Shown here piece after piece: positions 23,251 to 32,666 of a stretch of 64,000 nucleotides of DNA (its first letter is position 1; every line of letters begins with the position of its first letter). Made by a program: the position numbers and the translations under genes. This stretch comes from JAKJEP01 sp964580995. Its GTDB lineage: Bacteria > Planctomycetota > Phycisphaerae > Sedimentisphaerales > SM23-30. The stretch spans positions 27,980 through 91,979 of the forward strand of contig CAZOMV010000006.1 of the NCBI GenBank assembly GCA_964580995.1, written 5' to 3'. The notes under the pieces were generated by a model. It was not told the DNA's origin and searched no databases. It was given only the letters and a program-made list of their open reading frames with translations.

Positions 23251-24891
23251 ATGAAACAAAGCAGTATATGGTTCGTAAGTTTGATATGTTTATTGATATT
23301 GGGCTACTGCCATACTGGGTTGGCTCAGCCGCCCTCGGCAGGAATGGTATTGTGGCTCAAAGCGGATGCAGGTCTAATCGGGTATGATCCCAATCTGGTT
23401 ACGGACCCGAATAATCCAACGGATGGGCTTACCGGACCGGCAGCGATTGGTGATTTTGTGGGAGTCTGGGAAGATCAATCTACTAACGCTAACGATGCCT
23501 GGCGGAAATTTGGCCTTCCGATTCTGGTGAACAGGGTATTTCCCAATGGCGAGCATCCGGTTGTGGATTTCTCCGGCGCGGACGGATTTGTTTTGGAGGA
23601 TGCGGCTTCCCTGCGGCTGGATAGGCTTTCCATCTATGCGGTAGTACAGGTAGATCAAGGGGCACTGAGCCAAACTATTATGGCTAATTATACGGATACT
23701 GCCGGATATGGTGTGGGTATGGACGACGGAACGGCAGGTCATGTCAAATGGTTTTCCGGGGGTTATCCCAAAATACTGACAACCCCACAGGCGGTCGATC
23801 CGAACAGTCCGGTCATTATGACAGCGATCTATCGTCCCAAAGTCGGCCAGTTCTCCAAGCTGATTTATTTCAATGGGCTACCGGTTGTGAAAGGCCCTGA
23901 AGGCGGCTTGACGTACAATCCTGATTCGACGGCAACTGTCGGAGTACTGGATTGGGGACGTCAATTCTTTACCGGTCAGATTGCGGAACTTCTGGTTTAT
24001 AATGCAGTGGATGCTCAACAGCAAACGGATGTCCAGAACTATCTGAGTACAAAATATGGTATCGCACTGGATCCGGCTGCCGAAATCCCGATGCCCGATC
24101 CGGATGTGATCCATTTGAGTGCCAATACCGTATTTGCGTGTGGAGCAACCGGCGAGGTGATTGTTAACGAACGATGGACCACTTATGCCCCGCATCCAGC
24201 TTGGTCTGTTTTTGTCCGGGATGGTGCCATACCGGGGAATAGTTTCCTGAATAAACAGGATGGCATTGCTCCTGATCGTACCATCGATGTTCCTCTGCAA
24301 AAAGGAAACAGTTATATCTTTACCTTTGGTGTTTCACATGGTAATACTGATTTGGGCTTTACCTACTATGGTTTGAACATCTTCTTCGACAAATTCGCTC
24401 AGGATATCGAAATTGGCCCTGATATTTCCGTGTTTGCCGCTAAGGATACTACCGGACCGGCTGATGGCAATCCGCCTTATAATGCCAATGGGGCAAACCA
24501 GACCATGTGGTATGCTTTGGCGGAATGGCCGGGAACCGGCAAACTGAAATACATCGACGAACTTAGAGGTCTGCAGGTGACTTTGAGCAATTTTGTCATC
24601 TATTCCAGGTCCGCCCCTCTCGATGGGCCGATATCGGGTGGTTGGGATTTTATCGAAACAGGATCCACTGCCGGCCCCTTTACTACCGATGGCTTTGATG
24701 ATGTGATTGGCCAGTACACCCTGACGCTGGAAGATGCGGTTCTGGTTTGCAGCGATGTCCCTGCTGACCAGATGTTCGCCATGGACTTCAACAAAGATTG
24801 CTATGTGGATCTGGAAGACTTTGCCCGCTTTGCCCAGGAATGGCTCCGCTGCATCGATCCAGCCAATCCGGTGTGCGATGAGGTTCAATAG
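23251..24891 (+). CDS. Secreted LamG-like protein with dockerin-like tail
   Basis: The 546-residue product has a signal peptide (S-L-I-C-L-L-I-L-G-Y-C, cleavage near G-L-A-Q). A LamG/concanavalin-like domain of about 250 residues follows, opening M-V-L-W-L-K-A-D-A-G-L and ending G-Q-I-A-E-L-L-V-Y-N...Y-L-S-T-K-Y-G-I. A second beta-rich domain comes next, and a dockerin-like EF-hand M-D-F-N-K-D-C-Y-V-D-L-E-D-F-A-R-F-A closes it. GGAG lies 7 nt before the ATG. It is related to the 10886 gene but has only one LamG unit. It is followed by a perfect 11-bp hairpin. Confidence 0.82.
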   Translation: MKQSSIWFVSLICLLILGYCHTGLAQPPSAGMVLWLKADAGLIGYDPNLVTDPNNPTDGLTGPAAIGDFVGVWEDQSTNANDAWRKFGLPILVNRVFPNGEHPVVDFSGADGFVLEDAASLRLDRLSIYAVVQVDQGALSQTIMANYTDTAGYGVGMDDGTAGHVKWFSGGYPKILTTPQAVDPNSPVIMTAIYRPKVGQFSKLIYFNGLPVVKGPEGGLTYNPDSTATVGVLDWGRQFFTGQIAELLVYNAVDAQQQTDVQNYLSTKYGIALDPAAEIPMPDPDVIHLSANTVFACGATGEVIVNERWTTYAPHPAWSVFVRDGAIPGNSFLNKQDGIAPDRTIDVPLQKGNSYIFTFGVSHGNTDLGFTYYGLNIFFDKFAQDIEIGPDISVFAAKDTTGPADGNPPYNANGANQTMWYALAEWPGTGKLKYIDELRGLQVTLSNFVIYSRSAPLDGPISGGWDFIETGSTAGPFTTDGFDDVIGQYTLTLEDAVLVCSDVPADQMFAMDFNKDCYVDLEDFARFAQEWLRCIDPANPVCDEVQ

Positions 24892-24950
24892 TTTATTCTG
24901 GTTCTATCGTAGAAAGTTGGCTGCGATTTCGTATTCTATAGAGAGCGATG

Positions 24951-24978
24951 ATGGGACAGGTCCAAAAACCTGTCCCAT
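24951..24978 (+). terminator. Perfect 11-bp hairpin after the LamG/dockerin gene
   Basis: ATGGGACAGGT and its exact complement flank a CCAAAA loop, 60 bp after the stop. The following bases (TGTCTG) are not T-rich, so it may act as a transcript-end stabiliser rather than a classical intrinsic terminator. Confidence 0.5.
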
Positions 24979-25061
24979 TGTCTGTGCCAAACAGATTTTA
25001 CAGAGAGAGTAAAATCAGGGGGATAATTATTGGTAAAATTGGATGGTATGGTATTAATTTG

Positions 25062-25091
25062 TTGACAAATATAGCCGATATTTGCTATAAT
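25062..25091 (+). promoter_or_regulatory. Consensus sigma-70 promoter with internal inverted repeat
   Basis: Perfect TTGACA (25062-25067) and TATAAT (25086-25091) are separated by 18 bp. AAATAT and ATATTT, separated by five bases, lie between and overlap the -35 edge, so a repressor site is plausible. The CotH gene starts about 60 bp further on. Confidence 0.7.
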
Positions 25092-25149
25092 GACATAACT
25101 GACGACAACGGCGTGAATTAGAAGTTTTTTATGAAGTGGAGAAAACTCG

Positions 25150-28100
25150 ATGCGTAAGAAATCCCTCCCCCTGGCGTTATCCATGATTTTGGCACTGTCA
25201 CTAGTGTCGGCCTGTGTTTTCGCAAGTGATTCGGACATAATAATTAACGAGATCATGTACAACCCGGCGGATACCAATACGGGCGGGGAGTTTGTGGAGT
25301 TGTACAACCGCGGCAGCGAGGCGGTGGAGGTGGGCGGCTGGTGGCTGGAGGACTCAACGCAGGTGATGTTCACTCTGCCGGAAGATACCAGCATAGCGGC
25401 AGGAGGATATCTGGTCTTTTACGGGGAGGAGGCAGGGATTGATTTTTATGGTTTGGATACGGCTATCTCCTACGGACCCTATGTCGGTGGATTGAGCGGT
25501 AGCGGGGAACGGATTGCCCTCAAAAAGGCTGACGGCACGATCATTGACGAATTAACCTACGATGACAGCCTGCCTTGGCCGACCGAGGCCGATGGTTTCG
25601 GCCCGTCGCTGGAGCTGATTAGTCCGGCACTAGACAATGGCTTGGGTGGCAGTTGGGGTGTCGGCCAGCCATATACCCCCGGGGTGGCCAATAACCCGGC
25701 GTCGGCTGCCGGCGGCGATATTGTAATTACAGAGATTCAGTACAATCCCATCAAGGGCGGCTATATTCAGAGCATCGATCCTTTCTGGAACGGGACGACC
25801 TATTGGAATGAAGGGGATGATACCACAGGCGAATTTATTGAGATCTACAATCAATCCAATCAGGCCATCGACCTTTCCAATTGGAAACTGCTCGATGAGG
25901 ACGGGATTTTGTATCAATTTGCCGCCGGCACCAGCCTGGCCAAAAAGGCTTATTTGGTGGTCTGTTCCGACTCAGCGGCGATAGCCTCCCGTTTCGGCAT
26001 TGCCAATGTGGTGGGGAATTTCACCAATCCGGGCAACCAGCTTTCCAACGGCGGCGAACGAATCCTGCTATTGAATGCCGCCGATGCCATTATCGATGCG
26101 GTGCATTATCAGGATACTCCTCCTTGGCCCATTGCTCCGGACCAGAACGGCGTATCGCTGGAGTGTCTGGACCCCACCGTGGATAACGGTGTTCCGGCCA
26201 ATTGGCGGAGTTTCCGGGGAACCTATACCCAGACGACCGTCGGCGCTTATACCTATTTGAATCGAGGTACACCGGGAAAGGCCAATTCGGTCTCCGCTAG
26301 CGGCCTGCCGCCTTTTGTGGATATCAGCAAATTTAAACATTCGCCCAAGCGGCCGACCTCTGCCGATTCGATCACCATCACCGCGGAAGTAAGTAGCGGG
26401 GAAACAATTAGCAGCGTGACGCTGCACTATGAGGTATTTGTGGCGCCGTATCAAACGGCGATAACGACACTTTCCGTGCCGATGGCGGATGATGGCCTGC
26501 ATGATGATGATCTGGCTGGTGACGGGAAATATGGAGCCATCATTGACCCGCTGGCCTCTCAATCGCTGCTGCGGTACAAGGTCACTGCGGCTGATGGCAG
26601 CGGTCGAAGCTGGACCTATCCGGACGTAAAAGAACCCAATCCCAACCGGGCAGCGTTTGTGTATGACGGGGAAGAGGACACCAACCTGCCGGCCTATTTC
26701 CTGATTCTACCGCAATCGACCCTGGATGCCCTTACTGCCAATATCTGGACCCATACCTATTACGAGGCCACGCTGGTAGTCGATGGGGTGGTGTATGATC
26801 ATGCCGGCGTGCATTACCGGGGACGTGGATGGCGCGGTCATCCCAAGAAGAGCTGGCGAATTGCCTTTAATAAAGGAGAATATCTGCGGGATATGAGCCG
26901 ACTGGATCTGGCGATGCATTTTCCGGTCCTGCAGAAGATTGTGCATGATCTGTTCTGGACGATGGGGCACGGCTGCCTGGCTTCCGAACCGGTGCGGTTG
27001 TATACGCTCAAGGATGGGGTATTTGGATTGTACGGCCTGATGCTGGCCCAGGAAGCCCCCAATACCTCCTGGCTGGAATCCCACGGGTATGACGATAATG
27101 GCGAAGTCTTTAAGGCCAGTTGCGCGCCGTCTTTCGGCAGTTGCCCGAACTGGTCGGGGACCTATATCGCCGATCTGGATTACTACAGCGATGCCACGCT
27201 GTATCCCAAAATGTATGAGAAGAAAGGGGATCCGCTGGGTTCGTTCGATACCCTGATCGATTTGTGCGACAAAGTGGCCAATACCTCCGAACCGAATATT
27301 TATTCGACCTTGGGGGAAAATATTGACCTGGATGACTGGCTGTATAAATGGACGGTACACGTGGCGGGGAACTACGGCGATTTCATCGGCTCCAATTATT
27401 ATGTGGTGAATCCGGCGGAGGACGATTTGAAATGGCAGCTCCGTTATTTCGATTTTGACATGTTTTTCGGGTGCATGGGATTGAATTTCCAGGATGTGAT
27501 CTGCTGCCCCTATGATCTGAGTCCCTACAATTATTATGCCAAATGGCAGCAGCGGGTCTTCAGCAATCCCGCCCTGGAGCAGCGGTTCCTGACGATCCTG
27601 GCCGATTCGCTGCAGAATTACATGACTATCGACAAGGTTTATGCCATGTTCGACTACTGGTTTGAGCGGACGGCGATCGACCGGGCGGACGAATTGGCCC
27701 TGGGATGGGGCGGTCCCGGCCCGTATGTGGTGGCGGAGGCCAATATCACCAAGGGCAAAGAATATTTCGCCGACCGCTATGGCTGGCTGGTGAATACGTG
27801 GCTGCCCAGCCGGGGCTATACCCCGCCGGCCAATACCCACCCCGCGATTACGGTGGCTGACCCGGTCTGGACCGGCGGCGGCATCCAGATCACCTGGCAG
27901 TATGAGGATCCGGACGGCGATCCCAACTGTTTTGTCGATCTGTACTGGACGGATCTGCGCTGGTCCCATCTGGAACCGATTCCGCTGGCGGTCCATCTTC
28001 CCGCCAGCCAGGGTTCGTTCCTCTGGACGGATTCCTTCCCGGATAATGAATATCTGAGCCGCGGTATCTATATTCATGCCGTGATTCGAGATGGAGTCAG

Positions 28101-29031
28101 CGACCTGGAAGGCCATGCTACCAGCAATGGGTCTCTGGCGGTACCGCCGCAAGACTGCGGCGAAGTGTGGGAGCGGGGGTATGGGATCACGGAGGATTTG
28201 AACGCCGATTGCCATGTCGATCTGAAAGACCTGGCACTGGTAGCCGCCGACTGGCTGGAGGAAAATCTGCAGCCGGCCGTGCAGCAGTGGGACTATAACG
28301 CCGATTTCAGCATCACCAACGGCAATCCCAACGGGGTATGGTCCTACGGTACCATCACCCATGATACCGGGGTATTCCAACTTTACTTGAATCCGGTTTC
28401 TTCTTATCCAAATATCCGTTGGGAAAGTACGGGGAACGGTGGTCCGGACAATGATGGCTGCGTTACCAAAGATATGGGAGACGGAAGTTATCATACGAAT
28501 TGGCAGCCGGGGCAGTCGTGGTACCCGTATATGACTGGTATGATGACTCCGATTAGTGACCGGACGCGCGGAACGGCGGCCCGGTTCACCGTGCCGGCCG
28601 ATGGACAATATGACATTCAGATTGATTTTGAGAACCGGGTGATCTCCGGTTTTGATACCTATGTGTATGTGAATATCAACGGCATTGAAGTATGGGGCGA
28701 TATGGTTACCGGTTACGCAAGCGGGCCGGAAAATTTTGCCTCTTATGGAGTAATCGGGCTGGCTTTAGCGGCAGGCGATACCGTCGATTTTTACGACTTC
28801 AGTATCTACAATGAGCCGGAACCGCATGGTGGCGGCGATCATCTGGTGGGAGTCAATGCGAGTATTTCGACACCGGAAGAATATATGATTTGCGGCGGGG
28901 AAGGATTTGTGTATATGCCGGCCGATTTCAATCAGGATTGCTATGTTGACTTTGATGATCTGCTTTCGATCGTGAACCAGTGGCTGGCCATCAACGATCC
29001 GGAAGATCCGAATTTTCAGCCGAACTGGTGA
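25150..29031 (+). CDS. Large secreted protein: two lamin-tail domains, CotH-like kinase domain, two dockerin-like modules
   Basis: The 1293-residue product has a signal peptide (S-M-I-L-A-L-S-L-V-S-A-C-V-F-A). Two lamin-tail domains follow, each with I-x-I-N/T-E-I-x-Y-N-P and G-E-F-V/I-E-L/I-Y-N (about residues 27-150 and 194-345). A CotH-like region comes next: V-H-Y-R-G-R-G-W-R-G-H-P-K-K-S-W-R near 553-570 and R-Y-F-D-F-D-M-F-F-G near 764, where CotH kinases place metal-binding acidic residues. Dockerin-like EF-hands lie near 1015 (D-L-N-A-D-C-H-V-D-L) and 1256 (A-D-F-N-Q-D-C-Y-V-D-F), flanking a beta-rich possible carbohydrate-binding module. CotH proteins phosphorylate coat proteins in spore formers; substrates in planctomycetes are unknown. 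GGAG precedes the ATG, and an 8-codon ORF overlaps the start. Confidence 0.85.
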   Translation: MRKKSLPLALSMILALSLVSACVFASDSDIIINEIMYNPADTNTGGEFVELYNRGSEAVEVGGWWLEDSTQVMFTLPEDTSIAAGGYLVFYGEEAGIDFYGLDTAISYGPYVGGLSGSGERIALKKADGTIIDELTYDDSLPWPTEADGFGPSLELISPALDNGLGGSWGVGQPYTPGVANNPASAAGGDIVITEIQYNPIKGGYIQSIDPFWNGTTYWNEGDDTTGEFIEIYNQSNQAIDLSNWKLLDEDGILYQFAAGTSLAKKAYLVVCSDSAAIASRFGIANVVGNFTNPGNQLSNGGERILLLNAADAIIDAVHYQDTPPWPIAPDQNGVSLECLDPTVDNGVPANWRSFRGTYTQTTVGAYTYLNRGTPGKANSVSASGLPPFVDISKFKHSPKRPTSADSITITAEVSSGETISSVTLHYEVFVAPYQTAITTLSVPMADDGLHDDDLAGDGKYGAIIDPLASQSLLRYKVTAADGSGRSWTYPDVKEPNPNRAAFVYDGEEDTNLPAYFLILPQSTLDALTANIWTHTYYEATLVVDGVVYDHAGVHYRGRGWRGHPKKSWRIAFNKGEYLRDMSRLDLAMHFPVLQKIVHDLFWTMGHGCLASEPVRLYTLKDGVFGLYGLMLAQEAPNTSWLESHGYDDNGEVFKASCAPSFGSCPNWSGTYIADLDYYSDATLYPKMYEKKGDPLGSFDTLIDLCDKVANTSEPNIYSTLGENIDLDDWLYKWTVHVAGNYGDFIGSNYYVVNPAEDDLKWQLRYFDFDMFFGCMGLNFQDVICCPYDLSPYNYYAKWQQRVFSNPALEQRFLTILADSLQNYMTIDKVYAMFDYWFERTAIDRADELALGWGGPGPYVVAEANITKGKEYFADRYGWLVNTWLPSRGYTPPANTHPAITVADPVWTGGGIQITWQYEDPDGDPNCFVDLYWTDLRWSHLEPIPLAVHLPASQGSFLWTDSFPDNEYLSRGIYIHAVIRDGVSDLEGHATSNGSLAVPPQDCGEVWERGYGITEDLNADCHVDLKDLALVAADWLEENLQPAVQQWDYNADFSITNGNPNGVWSYGTITHDTGVFQLYLNPVSSYPNIRWESTGNGGPDNDGCVTKDMGDGSYHTNWQPGQSWYPYMTGMMTPISDRTRGTAARFTVPADGQYDIQIDFENRVISGFDTYVYVNINGIEVWGDMVTGYASGPENFASYGVIGLALAAGDTVDFYDFSIYNEPEPHGGGDHLVGVNASISTPEEYMICGGEGFVYMPADFNQDCYVDFDDLLSIVNQWLAINDPEDPNFQPNW

Positions 29032-29133
29032 CCCCGGCCATAAAAATGGAATATCGGACTTGATTTTCTGATGGTTTTGCTATAAAAGTTCCGACAATAA
29101 TTATCATTACTAATTATTTTCAGGATATTTATA

Positions 29134-30567
29134 GTGAAACGATACAGTACCATCCTTGTTTGGCTCGTTGCGGCCCTGCCCGGCTGGGCCGCAACCGGCA
29201 ATCCCCAGCAGAAAATCCAGAACCTCCTCCACCAGCCCGACCAGAAAAAGACCCAGTTCTCCATCCACTTTGTCAATCTCGAAACTGGTACTACCGTTTT
29301 TGATTACAACCCCGATAAGCCCCTGATGCCCGCCAGCAATATGAAACTGGTGACTACGGCGGCGGCGGTCAATCAGCTCGGCGCGGATTTTTCCTACCAG
29401 ACGACGGTCGCTCTGCTGGAGGATAATCTGGTCATCATTGCCGCCGGCGATCCGCTGACCGGCGATCCGGCCCTGGCGGAAAAAAACCAGCAAAGCATTC
29501 TGCTGATCTTCGATCAGATTTGCCAGCAGCTTCAGCAACGAAATATTACTTCCATTGCCGGCGATCTCATCATTGACAATACCATTTTCGATGATGTGCG
29601 TTTCCACCCCTCCTGGCCGGCGGATCAGGCCAACAACTGGTACGCCTCAGAAATTTCCGCTCTCAATTTTAACGACAACTGCCTGGATCTCTATATCGTT
29701 CCCACCCAGCCCGGCCAGCATGTCCAGTTTTATACCGACCCCCCAACCGCGTATGTCAATATAATCAACCATTGCAAAACCAAAACCGCCAAGCCCAACA
29801 CCTCCTGGGCCGCACGGACACCAGGAGCAAATGATCTCACCCTCAAAGGCGAATGTTACGCCAAACAGAAAATCTTTGTCACCCTCGACCGGCCTAGCGC
29901 CTATTTCGGTTTTCTGCTGGCGGAGTATCTCCTGGCCCATAATATCGAAATTAAGGGAAAGCTCATCATCAAGAAAATCCGCGATGATCTGGGCCATCCG
30001 CCCGTGAATCTCGACCTGCTGCTCATCTGGCAAACTCCGCTGCAGGAGGTTCTGATCCGCTGCAACCAGCGCAGCCTCAATCTGGCCGCCGAATGCCTCT
30101 TTAAAACCCTCGGCGCCTATCACAATCTCCCCCCCGACTTTGTCTGCCAGCAAGGCTCCTGGACCACCGGCAAGGCCGCCGTTGAAAAATTTCTAACCGG
30201 TCTGGATATCCCCGGCTCCCAGTTCCAGATCGACGACGGCTGCGGTCTTAGCCGCAACAACCTGCTTTCCGCCCGCTGCCTCACCACCATTCTCAAACAC
30301 ATGCACCGCCATCCGGCGGCGGAGATGTTCCGCCAGTCGCTGGCCACCCCCGGCAAGGGCACCCTCCGCAAACGCGACGGACTCAACGGCAACGGCCTGG
30401 AAGACCGGATTTATGCCAAAACCGGCTATATCTCCGGCGTACGCGCCCTCAGTGGCTACTGCCAGACCCCCTCCGGCCAATGGCTGGCCTTCTCCATCCT
30501 GACCAACAATTCCAACTATAAAACCAAACAAATCATCGACCAGATCGTCAAAGTGAATATGGAGTAA
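29134..30567 (+). CDS. dacB: D-alanyl-D-alanine carboxypeptidase/endopeptidase (PBP4, peptidase S13)
   Basis: The 477-residue protein starts at GTG, with CAGGA about 9 nt upstream, and has a signal peptide ending near P-G-W-A-A. The three penicillin-binding motifs are present: S-N-M-K (Ser 68, Lys 71), S-R-N (373-375) and K-T-G (429-431). The large insertion between the first two motifs is typical of the S13 family. It trims or hydrolyses cross-links in periplasmic peptidoglycan. Its presence fits a peptidoglycan-containing planctomycete. It ends about 20 bp before the promoter of the glycan operon. Confidence 0.93.
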   Translation: MKRYSTILVWLVAALPGWAATGNPQQKIQNLLHQPDQKKTQFSIHFVNLETGTTVFDYNPDKPLMPASNMKLVTTAAAVNQLGADFSYQTTVALLEDNLVIIAAGDPLTGDPALAEKNQQSILLIFDQICQQLQQRNITSIAGDLIIDNTIFDDVRFHPSWPADQANNWYASEISALNFNDNCLDLYIVPTQPGQHVQFYTDPPTAYVNIINHCKTKTAKPNTSWAARTPGANDLTLKGECYAKQKIFVTLDRPSAYFGFLLAEYLLAHNIEIKGKLIIKKIRDDLGHPPVNLDLLLIWQTPLQEVLIRCNQRSLNLAAECLFKTLGAYHNLPPDFVCQQGSWTTGKAAVEKFLTGLDIPGSQFQIDDGCGLSRNNLLSARCLTTILKHMHRHPAAEMFRQSLATPGKGTLRKRDGLNGNGLEDRIYAKTGYISGVRALSGYCQTPSGQWLAFSILTNNSNYKTKQIIDQIVKVNME

Positions 30568-30587
30568 TATAATTATTATTTTCCGTA

Positions 30588-30616
30588 TTGACATTCCAGA
30601 CCCCATCTGTTACTAT
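30588..30616 (+). promoter_or_regulatory. Promoter candidate for the XRE-cupin/glycan operon
   Basis: TTGACA (30588-30593), 17-bp spacer, TACTAT (30611-30616), about 50 bp before the XRE-cupin ATG. It is the only strong promoter-like sequence I saw before the eight-gene block. Confidence 0.6.
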
Positions 30617-30664
30617 ATATAATAACGATATGTTAACTAATAACTTTCAGATTTTGGAAATCCT

Positions 30665-31219
30665 ATGGAAAACGTACTATCCGGTCAGTCGATAAAAACG
30701 CTTAGAATGGAAGCCGGGATTAGTTTGCGGGAACTGGGCAGGATGACCGGCATCTCCGCGGCGTACCTGGTCTCGCTGGAAAAGGGCACCAGCAGTCCCA
30801 CCATTGCCACCCTGTCTAAAATTTTAAAGGCCCTCGGTTCGGATCTGGCCAGCTTCTTTGCCAAAAACTCCGGCGAACCGGAAAAACCCGTCTTTTCCGC
30901 CGCCGACCGCCAGACGATCCAGGATGCCCACCGAACCTATCGCTTCCTTCTGCCCAAAAGAAGCGATATCCGCTTTGAGATGATGAATGAAACCATCCTC
31001 CCTTCCGAAAAAGAGCCGGAATGGGAAGTGCACGATTGCGACGTGGCCGGCACCATTATCGCCGGCGGCCCGGCTGTCCTGGAAATGGAAGGCGTGGGGG
31101 CCTGGCCGGTCAAAAAGGACGATTCCTTTTACATCAGAGCCAGGCAAAAACACCGCTTGGTTAATAAGGGAAACCGGATACTCAAACAAATAACCGTCAT
31201 GTATCCGCCCCGCTATTAA
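30665..31219 (+). CDS. XRE-family regulator with C-terminal cupin domain
   Basis: The 184-residue protein has an N-terminal helix-turn-helix (I-K-T-L-R-M-E-A-G-I-S-L-R-E-L-G-R-M-T-G-I-S...S-L-E-K-G-T-S-S-P-T-I-A-T-L, residues 9-62). A cupin barrel covers about residues 110-180, ending V-N-K-G-x-R-I-L-K-Q-I-T-V-M-Y-P. XRE-cupin proteins usually sense a small ligand and control neighbouring metabolic genes. It is the first gene of a same-strand block and ends 19 bp before the aminotransferase, so it probably regulates the block. The cupin lacks an obvious pair of metal-binding histidines, so ligand binding may be metal-free. Confidence 0.88.
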   Translation: MENVLSGQSIKTLRMEAGISLRELGRMTGISAAYLVSLEKGTSSPTIATLSKILKALGSDLASFFAKNSGEPEKPVFSAADRQTIQDAHRTYRFLLPKRSDIRFEMMNETILPSEKEPEWEVHDCDVAGTIIAGGPAVLEMEGVGAWPVKKDDSFYIRARQKHRLVNKGNRILKQITVMYPPRY

Positions 31220-31238
31220 TTTTATAAAGGAAATAATC

Positions 31239-32594
31239 ATGGCAACCAAAACCACACACAGAAATTCGAGTAGGGCAGAAAAGCTGGCCATCGACGGGGG
31301 TGAGAAAGCCGTCGATCAATTAGGCCCATTCCCGACCAAAATCGGCAAAGAGGAACTGCTGGAGGTTCTGGACCTCTGGCAGCTTTCCGCCGGGAATATG
31401 GAAAAAATTCGGGAACTTATCAATACGGATCCCAACCTGAAAGGCCCCCATCTGTTCCGCTATTACAATCCCCGCCCCAGCAAGGTGGCCGCCGCGGAAA
31501 AAGCCATGAAGGAATGGATTGGCTCCGGCTACTGCATGGCGACCAATTCCTGCACCTCGGCCCTGGTCGCCGCCTACCGGTCCCTGGGCATCGGCATGGG
31601 CGATGAGGTAATCGTCCCGGCCTATACCTTCTTTGCTACCGCCGCCACCGTTGCCGCCTCCAATGCCATCCCGGTCATTGTCGATGTGGACGACACCCTC
31701 TGTATGGATGCCAAAGCCGTCGAAAAAGCCATCACCAAACGAACCAAAGCCATCGTTCCCGTCCATATGCGCGGCGCTCCCGCCCAGATGGACGCCCTTA
31801 TGGAAGTAGCCAACAAACACGGCATTCCCGTCGTCGAAGATGTCGCCCAGGCCGCCGGCGGCTCCTTCCACGGCAAAATGCTCGGCAGCATCGGCAAAAT
31901 CGGCTGCTTCAGCTTCGACTACTACAAAATCATTGTCAGCGGCGAGGGCGGCTTCTATACCACCGACAACGAACGCCTTTACACCCGCGCCCTGAACTGG
32001 CATGACTGCGCCGCCTGCTGGCGGCCCGACCGCTTCGGCCCCGAAAAGGAAAACGAGGACCTCTTCTGCGGCGAAAATTACCGCATGAACGAATTGGAGG
32101 GTGCCGTCGCCCTGGCCCAGATTCGCAAAGCCGCCGCCATCCTGGCCGGCCACCGCGCCGCCAAGAAAAAAATCAAAGACGCCATCGAAAAACGCAAGGG
32201 CCTGAGCTTCCGCCGCCTGACCGATGAAGCCGGCGATGCCGGCATCTGCCTGATTCTCTATCTGCCGGACGCCGGCATTACCCAAACCGTCCTGCCCGCC
32301 TTGAAGGCAGAGGGTGTTCCTTGCGGCGGGATTTACGACTCCAAGGTCAGAGACTGGCACACATTCAATTACTGGGAACACATCCTCCAGTACAAGTCCG
32401 TTTCCCCCGACCGGCTCCCCTGGAGCGGTGTCCCCCAGCCGGATCTGCCCAAATATACCAAAGACATGTGCCCCAAATCCCTGGAGCTGCTTTCCCGAGC
32501 CATCCTGATTGACATTGACTACCACCTGCAGACGGAAGACTGCGCCAAAATCGCCGCCGCCATCAACAAAGTTCTGCGGGCCTATCTGGCCTGA
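31239..32594 (+). CDS. DegT/DnrJ/EryC1/StrS family aminotransferase
   Basis: The 451-residue protein contains the family's C-T-S-A-L-V-A-A-Y-R-S-L-G...D-E-V-I-V-P-A-Y-T-F-F-A-T-A-A block, E-D-V-A-Q-A-A-G-G, and the S-F-D-Y-Y-K-I-I-V-S-G-E-G-G block with the PLP lysine at about 230. Members transfer an amino group to keto-sugars or keto-inositols. About 55 extra N-terminal residues resemble the AHBA/inosose-aminotransferase subgroup. AAGGA lies 8 nt before the ATG. Its place between a cupin regulator and glycoside-hydrolase-like genes suggests a role in modifying a released sugar or making a surface sugar; the substrate is unknown. Confidence 0.9.
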   Translation: MATKTTHRNSSRAEKLAIDGGEKAVDQLGPFPTKIGKEELLEVLDLWQLSAGNMEKIRELINTDPNLKGPHLFRYYNPRPSKVAAAEKAMKEWIGSGYCMATNSCTSALVAAYRSLGIGMGDEVIVPAYTFFATAATVAASNAIPVIVDVDDTLCMDAKAVEKAITKRTKAIVPVHMRGAPAQMDALMEVANKHGIPVVEDVAQAAGGSFHGKMLGSIGKIGCFSFDYYKIIVSGEGGFYTTDNERLYTRALNWHDCAACWRPDRFGPEKENEDLFCGENYRMNELEGAVALAQIRKAAAILAGHRAAKKKIKDAIEKRKGLSFRRLTDEAGDAGICLILYLPDAGITQTVLPALKAEGVPCGGIYDSKVRDWHTFNYWEHILQYKSVSPDRLPWSGVPQPDLPKYTKDMCPKSLELLSRAILIDIDYHLQTEDCAKIAAAINKVLRAYLA

Positions 32595-32666
32595 TTCTGG
32601 ATTTGCCTCCCTAAAAATAAACGGAAGTTGTTCTAAATGGAGACTATGGTGATGTTAGGAGAAGCC

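Noticed and set aside
26707..28608. 633-codon open frame antisense to the CotH gene
   Set aside because: It is a shadow of a long coding region; the plus-strand protein has recognisable domains throughout.
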